This document shows positions 40,409 through 53,400 of a stretch of DNA of 64,000 nt, piece after piece (the stretch's first letter is position 1; each line of letters starts with the position of its first letter). Source of the DNA: Serinus canaria (Eukaryota > Chordata > Aves > Passeriformes > Fringillidae); the NCBI RefSeq assembly GCF_022539315.1, contig NC_066316.1, positions 11,897,108 to 11,961,107 of the forward strand, in the 5' to 3' direction. The notes beneath the pieces were generated by a model. The model did not search any database. It had not been told where the DNA came from and worked only from the letters and a program-made list of their open reading frames with translations. The position numbers and the translations under genes were made by a program.

Positions 40409-43400
40409 AACAAACAATCAGGGAAATTGAGGATATGAGAGCCAGATGAATCAATGGGCTACTCTGGAGACTTGGAAGGGCTGCAGCAGATCCAGCTGTG
40501 GATGTGCTCTGTGTTGCATCACATCTGAGCCTGCAGGAGCAGAGCTGAGAACCCAAAGTACAAGTTCACACAGAAATCACTATTTACCCCTGAAAAACAA
40601 TGAAGAGGCAGGGACTAAGATATAACTTGAACTCCCCATGTGCCATTGATGAGAGAGTTGGCTTCCAGATGCCTCAGCTCTTAACTTTCAGTGACACTGG
40701 CCTGGTGAAGAGGGATGCTTGAAGGACTGGAAAGTGCTAAATATGAAAGCACTATGTCAAACTTTGCTGTTGTTTTCCCATCTATTTAGGTGTTGATGAT
40801 GTTGGATTAATCCCAACAGCATGGTGGAAATAGCAGATCCACACTGAGAAGTCCTGTTTTCAGGAGCACCTGGGTGTTTAAGCTGTGGAAATGGAATCCC
40901 CACTCAGCCTTGTGAGTGCTGATTTGAATGACAGCAGGGTGACAGGGAATGGTGCAAGCTCTTGGTAGCTATTTGCATTTTACATCACATCTTCATGTTT
41001 CCACCCTATGCACTTCTCACTCTTTGCAATGTTACATATAGGTAAAGGCTGGCCTCAAGCCCCACTGAGTAAGGACATTTGTGTGCAGCTTTAGTGTTAA
41101 TGAGCAAAGAAAGAGCAGGGATAATTAAGGATTGAACTTGGAGCTAATTTTCATTTGGATGGACTATAACTGTTATGGGATTTCAAAAGATTTTTCCATT
41201 TCAAAAACATCTTGTCCTGATACCAAGTGCTTTTGGTTTCAGAGACAATGAGCTGTGCCTCTCACCACTCAGTCAGACCATGACTGGATGCACAAGGAGC
41301 TCCACACTCCAGACATCCCACAGACCTGGCTACCCTGCCCTCTGCAATGACTTGTCACCCACACTAACAGTGCCCTTCCATGAAAGGGTGCCTAGGGAAA
41401 TGGATCAGGTTGGATCTGACTAATCTGGGAGGTGACAGAGGGATCTTCCCTTTGCACTTTTGGTATGTGGAACAAGTGAAATAATGCCATATTTGAACGC
41501 CCTGTGCTGAGCTGCACCTCTCCCATGGCATCCCAAGCCAGGGCAGAGGGGACAGGAGAGCCTCAGCCTCTGTTTCCCAAACAGCTTGTGCTTTTCTTCT
41601 GGAACACGATTTCTGAATCAAGACTGAGCCTTTCCAAACCAGTGAAAACTTCCTGCTGTTCTTTTCCATTCTGCAAGCCATTTCTCACAAGCCATCTGCC
41701 TCAACTTTGGCACAAGGACAATCTGGTTAGATCTAGGTTGGCACCAAGCTGGTTCATTAAACCAGTGCTCTCTCAAAAAAATCAGTCTGCCCAAAAAGGC
41801 AGTTTCCTGGGCCATCCATAATTCAGTTTTCCTTTGCACACCTAAATTGCAACAGTTGTTATATAGAAGTAAATTCACATCTAAAGACTGATTTACAACT
41901 ACCCCCTGGGACAATTTCCAACCTGTCACATCTGCATGAACTTGGAGTAATTGAACTTAGACAAATGGACTGGGTTATAAATGTTGAGTTTCACAGCTTC
42001 AACTAGAGGAATGGAGGATAGGATATACACCTGCCTCCCATGGCAGCTTCAGCAAGTATTTACCTCTTCAGGACAAGAGGATCCATGGGTAGCTGCTGTA
42101 CCTTCACCATTCATCCCCTTAAGCTCAGGGAGATTGATGCATACAACTAACTTCAGTTCTATGAATTTGCTCAACTTGCTTTTCACGAGATTGCTCACAC
42201 CCATGCAATTTCAATAACTGAAAGTCATCCCAGACATCAGAGACAAATTTAAATGACTCCTTGTTGTTACAGGTACTTGACTCTCCATACATGCTCACAA
42301 ACTTAAAAAGAATAGAATTTAAAAATCACTCATCTGCTTTAGTTTTTATTTGTCACAAATTAAAATGTTTGCTTTATTGTCCATTCTGAGCCTCTTACTT
42401 CCCTTAGCAGAATACAAATCTGTACAAAGGTTTCAGAGACACATAAGGAGCATTGAAGCTCCCTCCATCTTTTAGGATTTGGTAATCCATTAAATATTTA
42501 TATAATAAAGGTCAAAACAATAAAACATTTTTTTAAGAGAATATTTGCTTATCTTTTTTAAGTTTCTCAGCTGCTCATCTAAACAAGACACACATCAAAA
42601 AGTAATGAGGAAAGGTGTGAAAAGGGACTATCTTGACCTCTACATTTTTCACAACCAAGAGATGTGATGAACAAATTTCATCCATGGAGCTGCAGCAATT
42701 ATATATAAACTCACAAGAAGTGCACCCTGTTCCCATTTATTTGACCCCAAAGCAGCTGAAGTGGAGGCTTAAAGCAACTGACATCTCCCACTGATACAAC
42801 CTGGCCCCGTTCTCAGCAGCTACAACAAGGAGTGTCCTCAAGAGAGCAAACGAAAATTAGGATCCTGTGGCTGGCCTGCCCTTGGGAAAGGCACATAGCA
42901 CACTGAGAAGAAAAGAGAAAAAGGAAAGGAGGGGCAGATCCATGAAACACCTCTCTGATATTTATCCCACCCATATTCTTCTGCTCCATTTTATCTGGAC
43001 AACACTCTCCTCTGGCAGCCATGCACACAATCCCACACTTACTGTGAGCCCAAAGGAACGAGGTGGAGACAGGAGAGTTGAGCCAAAGGGTGCTTGCTGT
43101 GTGATCTGGGCATGCAGCAGCTGCTGGCTGCCTGAGCCAGAGCTCTTCCCAGCTCCCCTTCACACACAGGCTTGGTCTGTGCCCAGGGGAGCCAGCCAGA
43201 GGCACGACAGGGCAGCACCAAAGCCACAGCTGGCAACACCTGTGGCTTCTTGGGCTGGTGTGGGCACACAGGAGAGCGTGAACAGAGCAAACCAGCACTG
43301 AAATAAGTAGGAAAGGATGTGAGGTAGGAAATGGAAGAATTGGGGTCCATCATCTCCTGGGACTGTTCCCAAGCATTGCACTGGCTCCTGATCCACACCA

Positions 43401-46199
43401 GTGAAACATTACTGAAGAGAAAAAGAGAAATAAATTAACAGAAAAAAAGAGGCACATGAGGCTAACCAAAAGAGCCTGTCATTTAGATCTTGATTCCAAT
43501 CTCACTTCATGTTGGTGTAAATCAAAATGCCTTTTTCTTGAATTTCTGCCAGCAATCATTAAAAGGTTTTACAAAATAGTCTTTCTTTAGGGCTACTGGG
43601 CACTGTATATTCAGGGAGATAATCTGATTGTCAAGATGGTTGAAAGCATTAATCTTTCTGGATTCTGGCCTGACAATGCAACACACACACACATCTCCTC
43701 CAAAAACATAATATCTGCTCTAGCTCATTACCTAAACAGCTGACAGACTCCATTAAATTGACATTGAGATGGGGAAAAAAGAACTGTAAGCTTTGTAAGT
43801 TTTATAAGGGCAAGCAGAAATCATTCCATGTTTTATCATTATTAATGCATTTTCTGACTGATGGCCAATTACTCAAGGTCTTGCTCCCTTGGAGAGGATC
43901 ACCCTTGGAAATATTGACCTTGAAATAATGTAACCCTCTTGGATGTCAGTGGAAGAGGTGAGAAAGTGAACAAGCTGAAGTTGGATAACACAACTACTTT
44001 TTTAAATGATCGCCAAGACTTGGAATTATTCTCCATTCTAAGTTTACATCTCTTTGTCTAACTTGAGAACTTCTACTTTAATGAACTCCCAGGAAAAACA
44101 GGAATATTAACTCCTTTCCAAACCATTTTGTATTATTGCAAAAAAAGAAATATTTTAAAATCAATATAGTACAGGCATTTTTGATTTTTATCAACAGTTT
44201 GTGAACTATCATTTTTATCTAATGAACTTGTACTGACTATTAAACCAATATTTAATTATGGAAATCACTGCAGTCTTTTTAGACTGTCTCCTATCCATCT
44301 CTGCACTGTCAGAATCTCACAAGCTGCCCTGCCTTAAGAAGCAATTGAAACTCGATGTAACTGCAGCCCTTTTGAACCTGAAAGTCCATGAAATACTTGA
44401 ACCAAAATCTCAGGATCCAGGCAGCATGACATTATTTTTTTCACTCAGTATACAAACATCATGGGAATGGTAAAGTGTAACCTAGTGGAATTTTACCAAT
44501 CTGGCCACATCTGCTGATAGAATAAAAAATACCCATTCTGACTAGGACCATTAAAAAGGGATCAAATTTGTCACAGGTATTTTTGTCCAAGGTGGCATCC
44601 CACAGCACAGAGCTTACATATGTCAGATTAAAAAGGTTGGGTGTAAAACTCCTTCTTACCTCATGAACTTTGGAAGTCACATTTTGGTCTCATTTGCAGC
44701 AATGTTAATCCAGAGTTCAATCAAATTCAAATTTATGCCATTACAAACATGAGCAGAATTTGGCTTTTAAATTACAGCAGCCAAGCAACAACAACAGATT
44801 TTGTTTCCCTTGGAGTGTTTTTAAGCTCCTGATACAGAGACAGCTTTTATGTCTTTAATAATGCTTTCTTCCTGAATTCAACAAGGTAAGCACCAAACAC
44901 AACCCAGAAGAGCAGGGCTCCCTTCATTTCTCATGATGGCTTTAATTTATTTTAAAATAGTCTTTAAATCAGTGCATAATATGTGCTAAAAGTGACAGAG
45001 GAATCAGGCTCAGACCTCATTGTGACCGGCCCAGACCTCTTTGCAAAAGGCTGTACCACCCTCTTTTGACATTTTGAGATAAAAGACAAAAAAAATAAAT
45101 AAAAGGAGAAAGAAAGTCTTAAGAAGAGGAACTGTAAGATTACACTGCACTTAATTATTGGATTTATCATCCAACTGGCACACGGATAACTGGATCAAAG
45201 ACCAGGGGTTTGTCATCTAGTGAATAAAGCTTACAACTCATCCTGCTTCAAAGCTTACCCAGCCTTCAGGCTTTGCTGTGTAACTGCCTGTAGGAGTTCA
45301 CAGCCTGTCTTTTCTGTTCAGTGCCCCTTTCAGGCACTCAAATGCTGGTGCAGACGAGGAGCCCCACTGGCCTCACTTAACACCTGGAATTGTAGCTCAC
45401 ACACAGTCACAGATAAGCCAGACTTAACTGGGTCAGTCAGAGAGCTAATACTGATACTAGTGCCCAAGTGGGAAAATTCCCACTCCCCCGACTCTGCTAA
45501 TTTACCCTCCCCTGCAGAGCTGGTCCCACTGCTGAGAGCCCAGGGTTAACTCCCCAGTGCACTCACAGCCTCCACATCAGGATGCAGGACACCCACAAAA
45601 TGGTCACAGTCCTCTAATTCACAAAGACACGAGCACTCATCCTGTCACCATGTCCATGAAGAACCAACAGCTCTGGCATTACCCTGAAAGCACACACAGT
45701 GAATTCCTGAGGCACAGTAACAATTCTACAAAGACCTGACCAGATTCAGATTATTTTCCAGCTGCTTACAGACAAGCCACTGGAATCTTTCTCTCTCAGC
45801 ATCCTTCCTCCAGCCTTTACTGCAGGTAAATCACTGATTTATATAATGTGGCCAAAGCTCTTTCTAAAAATTTAATATCTTTTTGGTCAAGAATTGCCAC
45901 AAATCATAGCTCAATGCTGCCAGACAAACTAGGAAGAAAGAGTCGATCATTAAGTAATTGGCTAAATAACAGAGACCCACTTTCTGTAAACAAACTCTCC
46001 TATTAATCAGTGCTCAGGAGGATGGATGTGGTCCAAAGTCACTTAGCACTTGCTGCTTTGTGACTGTAGTGACATATTTTTAACAGCACCTTTACAAAGA
46101 TGTGTTTCTTTTTGGAGCTCTGGACGTGGTTAAAGCAAAAGACAGTGAAATGTTAAAAATGTGATAAAAAAATTCAAGTAATGGAAAGGAGCTGCAGGT
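40409..46199. other. Intergenic DNA without recognised genes
   Basis: No gene recognised. A short CA run lies near 43680. A GC-richer interval at 42,790-43,300 holds long overlapping open frames on both strands but no coding evidence. A possible old dispersed-repeat word lies near 43488-43530. Confidence 0.65.
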
Positions 46200-46870
46200 T
46201 TGTGTTAAATGGGAAGTAGTACTTGACTAAGCTGGCTCGCTCATTGTCAGCTCTAATTCAACAGTAATTAACACAGCTCAGCACATTGAGCAGTTTATTA
46301 GCAGGGCTATATCAACTATTCTGGCCAAGTTAATCTATAGGATAGAAAACAATGAGCCACTTTAGGTTTAGCTCACTAAACAATACACAGAAAAGCACTT
46401 CATCTTTCCAGTACCACCGTGAAAGTAAAAAACCTCACAGAGAAAGCAGTGAGCACCAGCTCCTGTGATGTGCCATGCTGCCTGCCACCTCTCTGCTGCT
46501 CTTGGTGTGACACCTGCCCTAGGGATGAAGCGTGCACTCAGGAATGATGGGATCTGAGTCACCATAAGTCTGGCTGCATGTGGGAGACTAAAGCCAAAAA
46601 AACCCCATAATTCCTGCTGACAGACGGACGCAGCATCAGACACCTCTAACGGAGTCTGGGTAGAAAAAATACCGGAGCATCTGCAGGCTGCTCTGCTTTT
46701 CAGGCAGAAAGCAGAGTCCATGGCAGCCTACATGCTCACTGTTATCTTCTGGAGACTAGAAAAGCATATGTTACAGCAGATGCTGCACTGTGATTTCCCC
46801 TCTTGGACTCTGTTAAGGACGTTCAGCTAATCGTAGCACTGTAATTAGCTGTGTGCTGGATCTCAGAAGC
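46200..46870. promoter_or_regulatory. Candidate conserved noncoding region
   Basis: Motif-dense AT-rich sequence (46245-46370, with CAGTAATTAAC and TTAATC words) is followed by CpG-retaining sequence (46620-46830) that includes CTAATCGTAGC and GTAATTAGCTG. No exon or repeat is recognised. Regulatory role is inferred. Confidence 0.25.
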
Positions 46871-49689
46871 AATTCTTTCTGCACAGGAATATTCCACTGG
46901 CACCACTTCTCTGAGGAGCTGCAAAAAGGCATGTTAAGGTTAATAAATGGGGAAAGAGAAGGAAAGACAGTGAATTAGAATAACTGGCCTAAAGTGGGTC
47001 TGCAATGACTGCAAGTTCTGGGTTGCTTTTGAACAAAGTGGGCTGACAGGTTGCAGCCCTGAGTGAGAACCTTGTACCATCTCCTCCAAGCCAGATATGC
47101 CAGTCCTAACTCCATCAACCCCACATTTCAGGTCAGTGGCACATCCAAAGGAGTAAGGACTGTGGGGGTTTTCCTGTTTGCATTTTTTGCCTGTGCAGAG
47201 CAAACCTACAACCTACAGCTGCAGCTCTGGCAGCTGTTATCAATCCTGCAATTCCTCTGTGCAGAAGGGCTCACGTACACTTCTTGCACAGTGGCCTTGA
47301 GGCAAGGATTCAGGAGTGCACTCCAACATGTATAAAGCAATCCCTGCCTCTGCCAGCACTCGAGCAGAAGAATAACATCAGGCATATCTTTAATTCCCTG
47401 TAACTTCAGTGAATCTTCAACCCATGGAACTCCAGCTCCCACTGAAATACTGCCAGAATAAAGGTGGTTCCTTGAACTATAAAATACATACATTGCCATT
47501 CACTGTGATGATATAGCCATGTAAGAATGTAGGTGTGAAGCTCTTTGTAGTAGTTTTGTAGTAGTTACAGAGCTGTAGAAGGCTCCTTCATGTATAAACT
47601 GCTACTCCTGAATCTATCAGTTTAGGTTAAACACCTAAACACCTCTACATGAATATATGCCCATACTATAGATAATTACTGCTTCATCCTGAATAGATAA
47701 TAACTCAGCAACAGATGTGCACACAGCATGATTAATGATCATGTCTTTCCACCAGAAATAAAGTTTTTTTTTTTTGCTTACATTTACAATTTAGTTGTGT
47801 TAAAAAAATTTGGCATCAAAACATTTTGATATATATATGGGTAACATTTCTCAGTTTCAGGGGGTACTTTCAGGGACCTCATACCCAAACCAGCTTGAGC
47901 CAAGCAGCTCTCCTACAGCTGCAGCACACAAAACCACTTTGCCTAACATGGTTCCCTCTCAGCAAGGCCAGTCTGTCCCTACAATTCACCATCACAACCC
48001 AAGAGCAAGCCCTGAAAGTCACAGAGGCCACTCAGAGTGCCTTGTCTCCCAGGCAGAGCAGTGCCACCTCTCCTGACAGGGACTCTGCTGAGAAAAGCAG
48101 TCACATCCTCAAACACCACACACTGTTCTAACACCCTCGTTAAAAATATCCTCAAAGGCATCTGAGCATCAGGGAAATCCTGCAAACCATCAAAAGTTGG
48201 GGTTAGTGGGGGCAAGGAATGACACCTGCCAGGCAAAGAGTGACAGCAGGTGTCACTCAGCCATGCTGCTGCCTCATGCTCTTCCAGGATGACTTGTCAA
48301 ACAAATTCTTTTTCATTTTTTGGGGGGGTTTGGGTATTCTGTGGACAGGCAACCTGTCCAGCAGAAGGAAGTTTGCTTCTTCACACCAAGTGCACCTGCA
48401 GTCAATCAGTAACCAAGTTTCTCCCTGGGACTCAGTGACTTGGCAGAACAATTCTGGAGATGGGACTTTCTTGCTTGCCCTCTGACTGTTTCCTCCCCAA
48501 ATCAATGTAAGTGGGCACATGTAAATAATGCAAGGGTATAACCAGATTTTTCCTCACTGATTATTCCTCCCATAGGAAACCAAGCTGCAGGAAGCCAGAA
48601 ACCTGCTTCTGTTCAAGACTGGCAGCTGAGCATCAGGAAAGGGTCAGCAGTGCCACACAGACAGATCTCAAGGCAATTGCAGGTCCTCACAAGGGCACAG
48701 CAATTATCCCACGATTGCCAGCTGGCACAGTTCAGTTGATCCCTTGATTTCACAGCCCCATCACTTTCTTTGATTTCAAAGATGATGGGGAGGTGGGGGA
48801 AGGAGGAGGAGAGATCAATACCAAGGCACATGCTAGCTGGAATTAGGTAGACCATCCATCAGAATAACCTTGCTGTAGTGTTGGATAAAAGGGTGTGCCA
48901 AGCATAGCAGAATAAAGTGAGGGAGCCACCTCATAACCATTCCAAGGTCAGGATAAAAGCTAATGTCACTATCAGCTCAAGTGGAGCAGGTGACACTGAA
49001 GGAAGGAGGTTGAGTGGAAGGTAAGGCCCTGGGAAGGGACAGCAAAGCAGGGCTTTTCCACCCTACCCTTCTGTGCAAGATTTGGTTCCAGTTCCTGGTC
49101 CAGATGGACACAGGTCATGCTGTTGAGGCCAGTCCAGGGAAGTTCTTAGCAGTTGCTAACTATTCCCCACGACTCAGTCCCTGCTGAGAACACAGGGATG
49201 CCCAGAATCACACAGGTCTCACACCTCCTTCCTGTCTCATATTTTATTTCTGAAATGTATAAGGCCTTATTATTTGATTCCATGATTTTAGAGTTGGAAG
49301 AATTGTTGTCAGGCAAATCCCATGCAGTGCTGGGTCATTCTCTCCTTGCCTCTGACTTTTCCTGGATACACTTGAAGAGAGGGATAGGATACCCTTATAT
49401 TTATTTTACAAAACCTGCTCTGGGGAACAATTATCTTTTTGGTGGCTTGCTCCATCACTTGCCATAAATAAGGTCCTGATTTCTAACTAGCTTCTAACTA
49501 GATGCTTTCTAGATTCTCAAAGCTTCAGTTGTAGCAATAAACAATAATAACAACAACAACAATAACGATAGTTACGTAGAAAACAGTCCTTTATAAAATG
49601 GATGGACCTTTGTGAAGAGAAGTAGTGCTGAGAACATGATTGCTGCTTCCACACAAAGGCTATAATTGATCATAAAGTAACGAGTCACG
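46871..49689. other. Intergenic DNA without recognised genes, upstream flank of LHCGR
   Basis: No exon recognised. Simple repeats include a perfect 11-base tandem pair (TTTGTAGTAGT) at 47544-47565, a T run at 47764-47775, a G run near 48320, and an AAC/AAT microsatellite at about 49540-49567. Confidence 0.7.
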
Positions 49690-49960
49690 CACTCAGAGAT
49701 GCCTCTCCTATCACCCAGCAGGCAAATTACAATCCTTCACCAGCGATACAGCGGCGGTGAGTGGAGCCGTAAAGAGCGTTTGACACGGACATTTGTATCC
49801 CAACCCCTTCCATCCTCCCACGAAGCTGCTGTAGCCGCACTAAAAGCATTTACCCCTTTAAGGGAAATGCGGCACATTTTCCTCCAGGCACGAACTCTCA
49901 AAGACGTTTACAGCCGGATAAATGGGTGCTTGCAGGGCTCACACCTTTCCCACTAGGAAG
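49690..49960. promoter_or_regulatory. Candidate promoter-proximal regulatory element
   Basis: About 340 bases upstream of the LHCGR start codon this stretch carries many more CpGs than the AT-rich DNA before it, and it contains no repeat I recognise. It sits just outside the CpG island. A proximal enhancer is an inference from position and composition only. Confidence 0.3.
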
Positions 49961-50189
49961 GGGGGCACTGGGGAGCTTTCCGCTAGGAACGTGCAGCATC
50001 GCTCGTGGTCCCTCCTAGGCAGGACCGTGGGGACCAGAACTTTTCAAAATCCATGGAAACCTTCTGCCAGCCACCTGTAGGCTTTGCAGACAACTTTCCC
50101 AGTCAGGGCAGCCGCGGAAGGCTGTTCCCCGAGGGCCGGAGCGAGGCATCCCCATCCCCGCGGAGAGCGGCGGGCGGCGCTCCCGCCCC

Positions 50190-50222
50190 GGGGCGGGGGG
50201 AGGCGGGCGGAGGAGGCGGGGG
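50190..50222 (+). promoter_or_regulatory. G-run cluster with G-quadruplex potential upstream of LHCGR ATG
   Basis: Runs of four, six, three and five G on the plus strand, separated by short loops, fit the G3+ with N1-12 loop pattern. The cluster overlaps the GC boxes and would lie in the promoter or 5' UTR. Structure formation is inferred. Confidence 0.5.
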
Positions 50223-50296
50223 TGCGGGGCCGCGTCCCGCGGGCTGCGGGCGAGCGGAGGCGAGCGAGAGGCGGCGGGAGGCGAGCGGGGCCGGCC

Positions 50297-50442
50297 ATGG
50301 TGCCCTGGCTGCTGCTGCTGCCGCTGCCGCTGCTGTTGGCGGGGCCGGCGGGCGGGCGCTGCCCGCTGCGCTGTGCCTGCACGCACGGAGCCCTGCGCTG
50401 CCCGCCGCCAGCCCACGGAGCGCTGCCCGCGCCCGCCCGCGC
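50297..50442 (+). CDS. LHCGR: LHCGR exon 1 (signal peptide and N-terminal cysteine box)
   Basis: This exon has 146 coding bases: 48 codons plus two bases of a split Ala codon, ending at a GTAAGT donor at 50443. It encodes MVPW followed by a Leu/Pro-rich hydrophobic run, probable cleavage near Gly19-Gly20, then the LRR N-terminal cap with Cys22, Cys26, Cys28 and Cys35. The human coding exon 1 is 161 bases with the same phase, so this one is five codons shorter. Very high GC and CTG/CCG triplets encode the Leu run. The signal-peptide site is inferred by eye. Confidence 0.93.
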
Positions 50443-53400
50443 GTAAGTACCGCGGGCTGCTCCCACAGGGATCGGGACGGGGTTTGGGGGGACCAGGACG
50501 GGGGGACTGCGGTGCCTTTCCGCCCGCCGTGCGGGCTTGGAGCATCCCTGGCCGCGCGGAGGTGCGGGACGCGAGGCTGAAGTTTTCAAACTCTCAAAGT
50601 TTGAAACGGACGCAGAGTTTTCCCCTTGGGAAGGAGACGAGCATCCTTTCGCGACTTTTTCTCGTCCAGCAGCCTCAGTGACAGAGGAACGGGGTGCAGG
50701 TGTCAGGGCTTTCTGTGCTCCGTCGCTGTGGCAGGAGGCATAAACTGCCTTTCCTGTTCCAAAACCAACGCCTTGTAGTGGCATGATTTGATTTAAAGAA
50801 ACCTGATTAAAATATTGAGAAGTCACCTTAAGCGTTCTGTCAGTTCTGGGGTTTGTTTTTTTCTTTCACAACGCTGTTGGATTTATTGTAACCTCATCTC
50901 CCAAAGTTTGTGTGATTAATTTTTCCTGTGTCCTGAAGCATCAACATCCTCTTCTCTGGGCTCATTGCATCTTCTTGAGGTTCAGCCCATTGACAAGTTA
51001 TTGACTACTTTCTTTTCCCCCTCTCTTAGTAAAAAAGCTGCTGTGAGTTTTGTCAGCTGTTTAGATCTCTACAGGGTGGTGCATCATAACTTTCTGCCTA
51101 ATGCTTTGCTGGGAATTAGGATTAAATTAAATTTACAAGGCATCATGGGCATTCCTTTTCTCCACTCACACACCATAGTCCAAGCTCATGGTCTAGGAGA
51201 CCAGACCAAATAATTGATATACATAATTATACAAGTGTTGTGTTGTTTATGGGCTCAGTTACAGTCCTGATCTAAACAATCATGGCGTCAAAATATGGGA
51301 TTAGAGGAGCAGCCGACAGGATGGTTGCCATTTCCAGGATCCCTTGGTTATCTCTGCATGAATTGAGCTGGGGTTTTCATATTATGACCCTTTTGGTAAC
51401 AAAGTCTATGTTTTCCATTTTCATCTGACTTGTTTGTAAATTTGACTCGCTCTTGAAATTCCCTAGAGATGATACTAGCCCTGATCTCCTCTTCCCTTTC
51501 TCCCTAGCTCAAGAATGAATAGGAGCAAGAAAACCTATTTTGTATTAATCTAGAGCCATGAGAACCATTCCTCCAAAGTCAGAGATTCTAGAAAAATCTG
51601 TGCCCTGGATTTGTTCCCTCCCTATTTCCCTTAGCGTGAGAGAAAGCAGAGCCCATGGGAGCAGGAGACTCTCCCATCATGTTTCTTCCCCAGTATTCAC
51701 AGCACATGCAGAGCACAGTGGATTAAGTGTGTCTATTAGGATGATGCACATCACATCCCAGAGAGGTTATCAAGAGCCCTAAATGTACCTGATTTTATTC
51801 TTTCTCTGTTTTGGTTTCATCTTTTATTTCTCCTTTTTCCATCTGGCACCCCAAAAAGAAACCACATCTCCACCTCAGTGATCACGTTAGGACAGATAAT
51901 GGGTTTATGGCTGCTGCCATTTCTGCCTCACTGGGAGCAACAGGGCTAGGTAATGGACAAAAAGAAGAAAAAAAAGTTCCTTTCTACCTTCAATATAACA
52001 TTTAATCCTGATGATTGTACATGAAGTCCCACTATTAGGCTGGCTGTAGAAACCAACTTTACAGTCAGAAAAGAGTTCAACCAAGATTTAGTCGATACTC
52101 CTACAGAGAAAATATTTACACTTAGAGGTTAAAAAAATCCCTGTCTTTCACAGACATATCCAGCTCCTTCTGCTTCCAGCATGATTTATATTGAACCTGA
52201 ACCTATACTATTAAAATTTCCACTTCTTTGTATTTTTAATAGAAAGCTTGCATTCATCATTCAATTACAAACCTGTACATATGAATGTAGTTGCTAACCC
52301 CATAGGTGTACTTGTATTCTCACTCTTTTGTTTAGTTGTTATTTTACTTTTCTTTCATCTCTTCTTCTGGTTTTCATACAAGTTTCTTCTTACTCATTTA
52401 GCTGTTGTCTTCCTCTCTCTCTCTTACTCTTTCCCTTCTCTCTTATTCATACAATTTTTGGAGCTTTGTTAGTGCTGACTGCCTCTCTTCCCATACTCTC
52501 CCAGTCCTCCTAGCTCTTTTCTTGCCCTGCACAGATCTGTGCATGAGAGGGAAAGCAAGATAATGTTAATTTTGTCACCTCATAGGCACATCTGTGCCCA
52601 TGTTCACCAGGGGAATTGCAGCCTTGTGCTTGCAGGTGCATTAATAATTTGGGGGGGAAATGCTGCTTTGGGTTGTTCCAGCACATGTCCTGGGGTGCCC
52701 ATGTCCTTCCATCAGTGCCAGACCTCAGAAAAGTCCTTCTTAATTGTATAGTCAGTCAAGAAAATAAGCTCCAGTATGTAACTCCAGCTAGATCTGAGTA
52801 AAATCTGATGCTGTAATGATCTGTGCTTCCAAATGCATTTTTGATGCTTTGCTATATTCATAGTATATATCCCACAGGGAAATTTCAGCCATTTTTCTTT
52901 ACCCGAGTTATCCTTGCCATGTGACATTATTGCTAAAAAACTTTTTCAAAATTATTTGGCTTCTGACAGGTTGCAGAGTTATGGGGTTTATACAGGTCCT
53001 GAATTGACCATATTTTTTCTCAAGTTCCTGTTGTTAGTTTGGACATTGCACAAACACTATAGAGCCTCCATTATTCAGACACCTTTGAATGCCCTTTGGC
53101 TACAGCAGCTGCATGTCCTCCTAGTCTCAGAAGGAAAACAATCTTTAATACACTATTACGTTTTGCAACAAAACATTATTTTTCTTCTTTTGAAATCTCA
53201 TATGTACTTTTAGGGTCTTAAGCAAAGTCTAGTTTCATAGGCACCCAACTCCAACTGTGCAGCAATGGGCATTGGATAACTTAACATATTTTTGCCCCTT
53301 CAAAAATTTCATTTCATGGTGAGGTTCACTTTGCTGTACCTGAATGTGTGCTCTTGTGTGAAGAGCTTCTGCAGCTGGGTGAGTGACATGTAATTAGGCA

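Larger units (their letters stand above)
50090..50580 (+). promoter_or_regulatory. LHCGR: CpG island / probable TATA-less LHCGR promoter and exon 1
   Basis: GC content and CpG density rise sharply at about 50,100 and fall after about 50,580, spanning the start codon. GC boxes lie at 50182-50197, where CCCGCCCC abuts GGGGCGGG as a perfect 16-base palindrome, and again at about 50202-50222. I see no TATA or CCAAT box in the last 200 bases before the ATG. Known: mammalian LHCGR promoters are TATA-less and driven by Sp1/Sp3 at GC boxes. The transcription start site cannot be fixed from the sequence. Confidence 0.75.

Noticed and set aside
1..49690. FSHR last exon or another upstream gene expected by synteny
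   Set aside because: The seven-helix FSHR exon would give an open frame of about 1.2 kb with obvious GPCR motifs. None is present.
50044..50826. 260-codon open frame on the minus strand over the LHCGR CpG island
   Set aside because: GC-rich sequence lacks stops in all frames. The peptide is Pro/Ala/Arg/Ser low complexity, and the opposite strand carries a certain exon.
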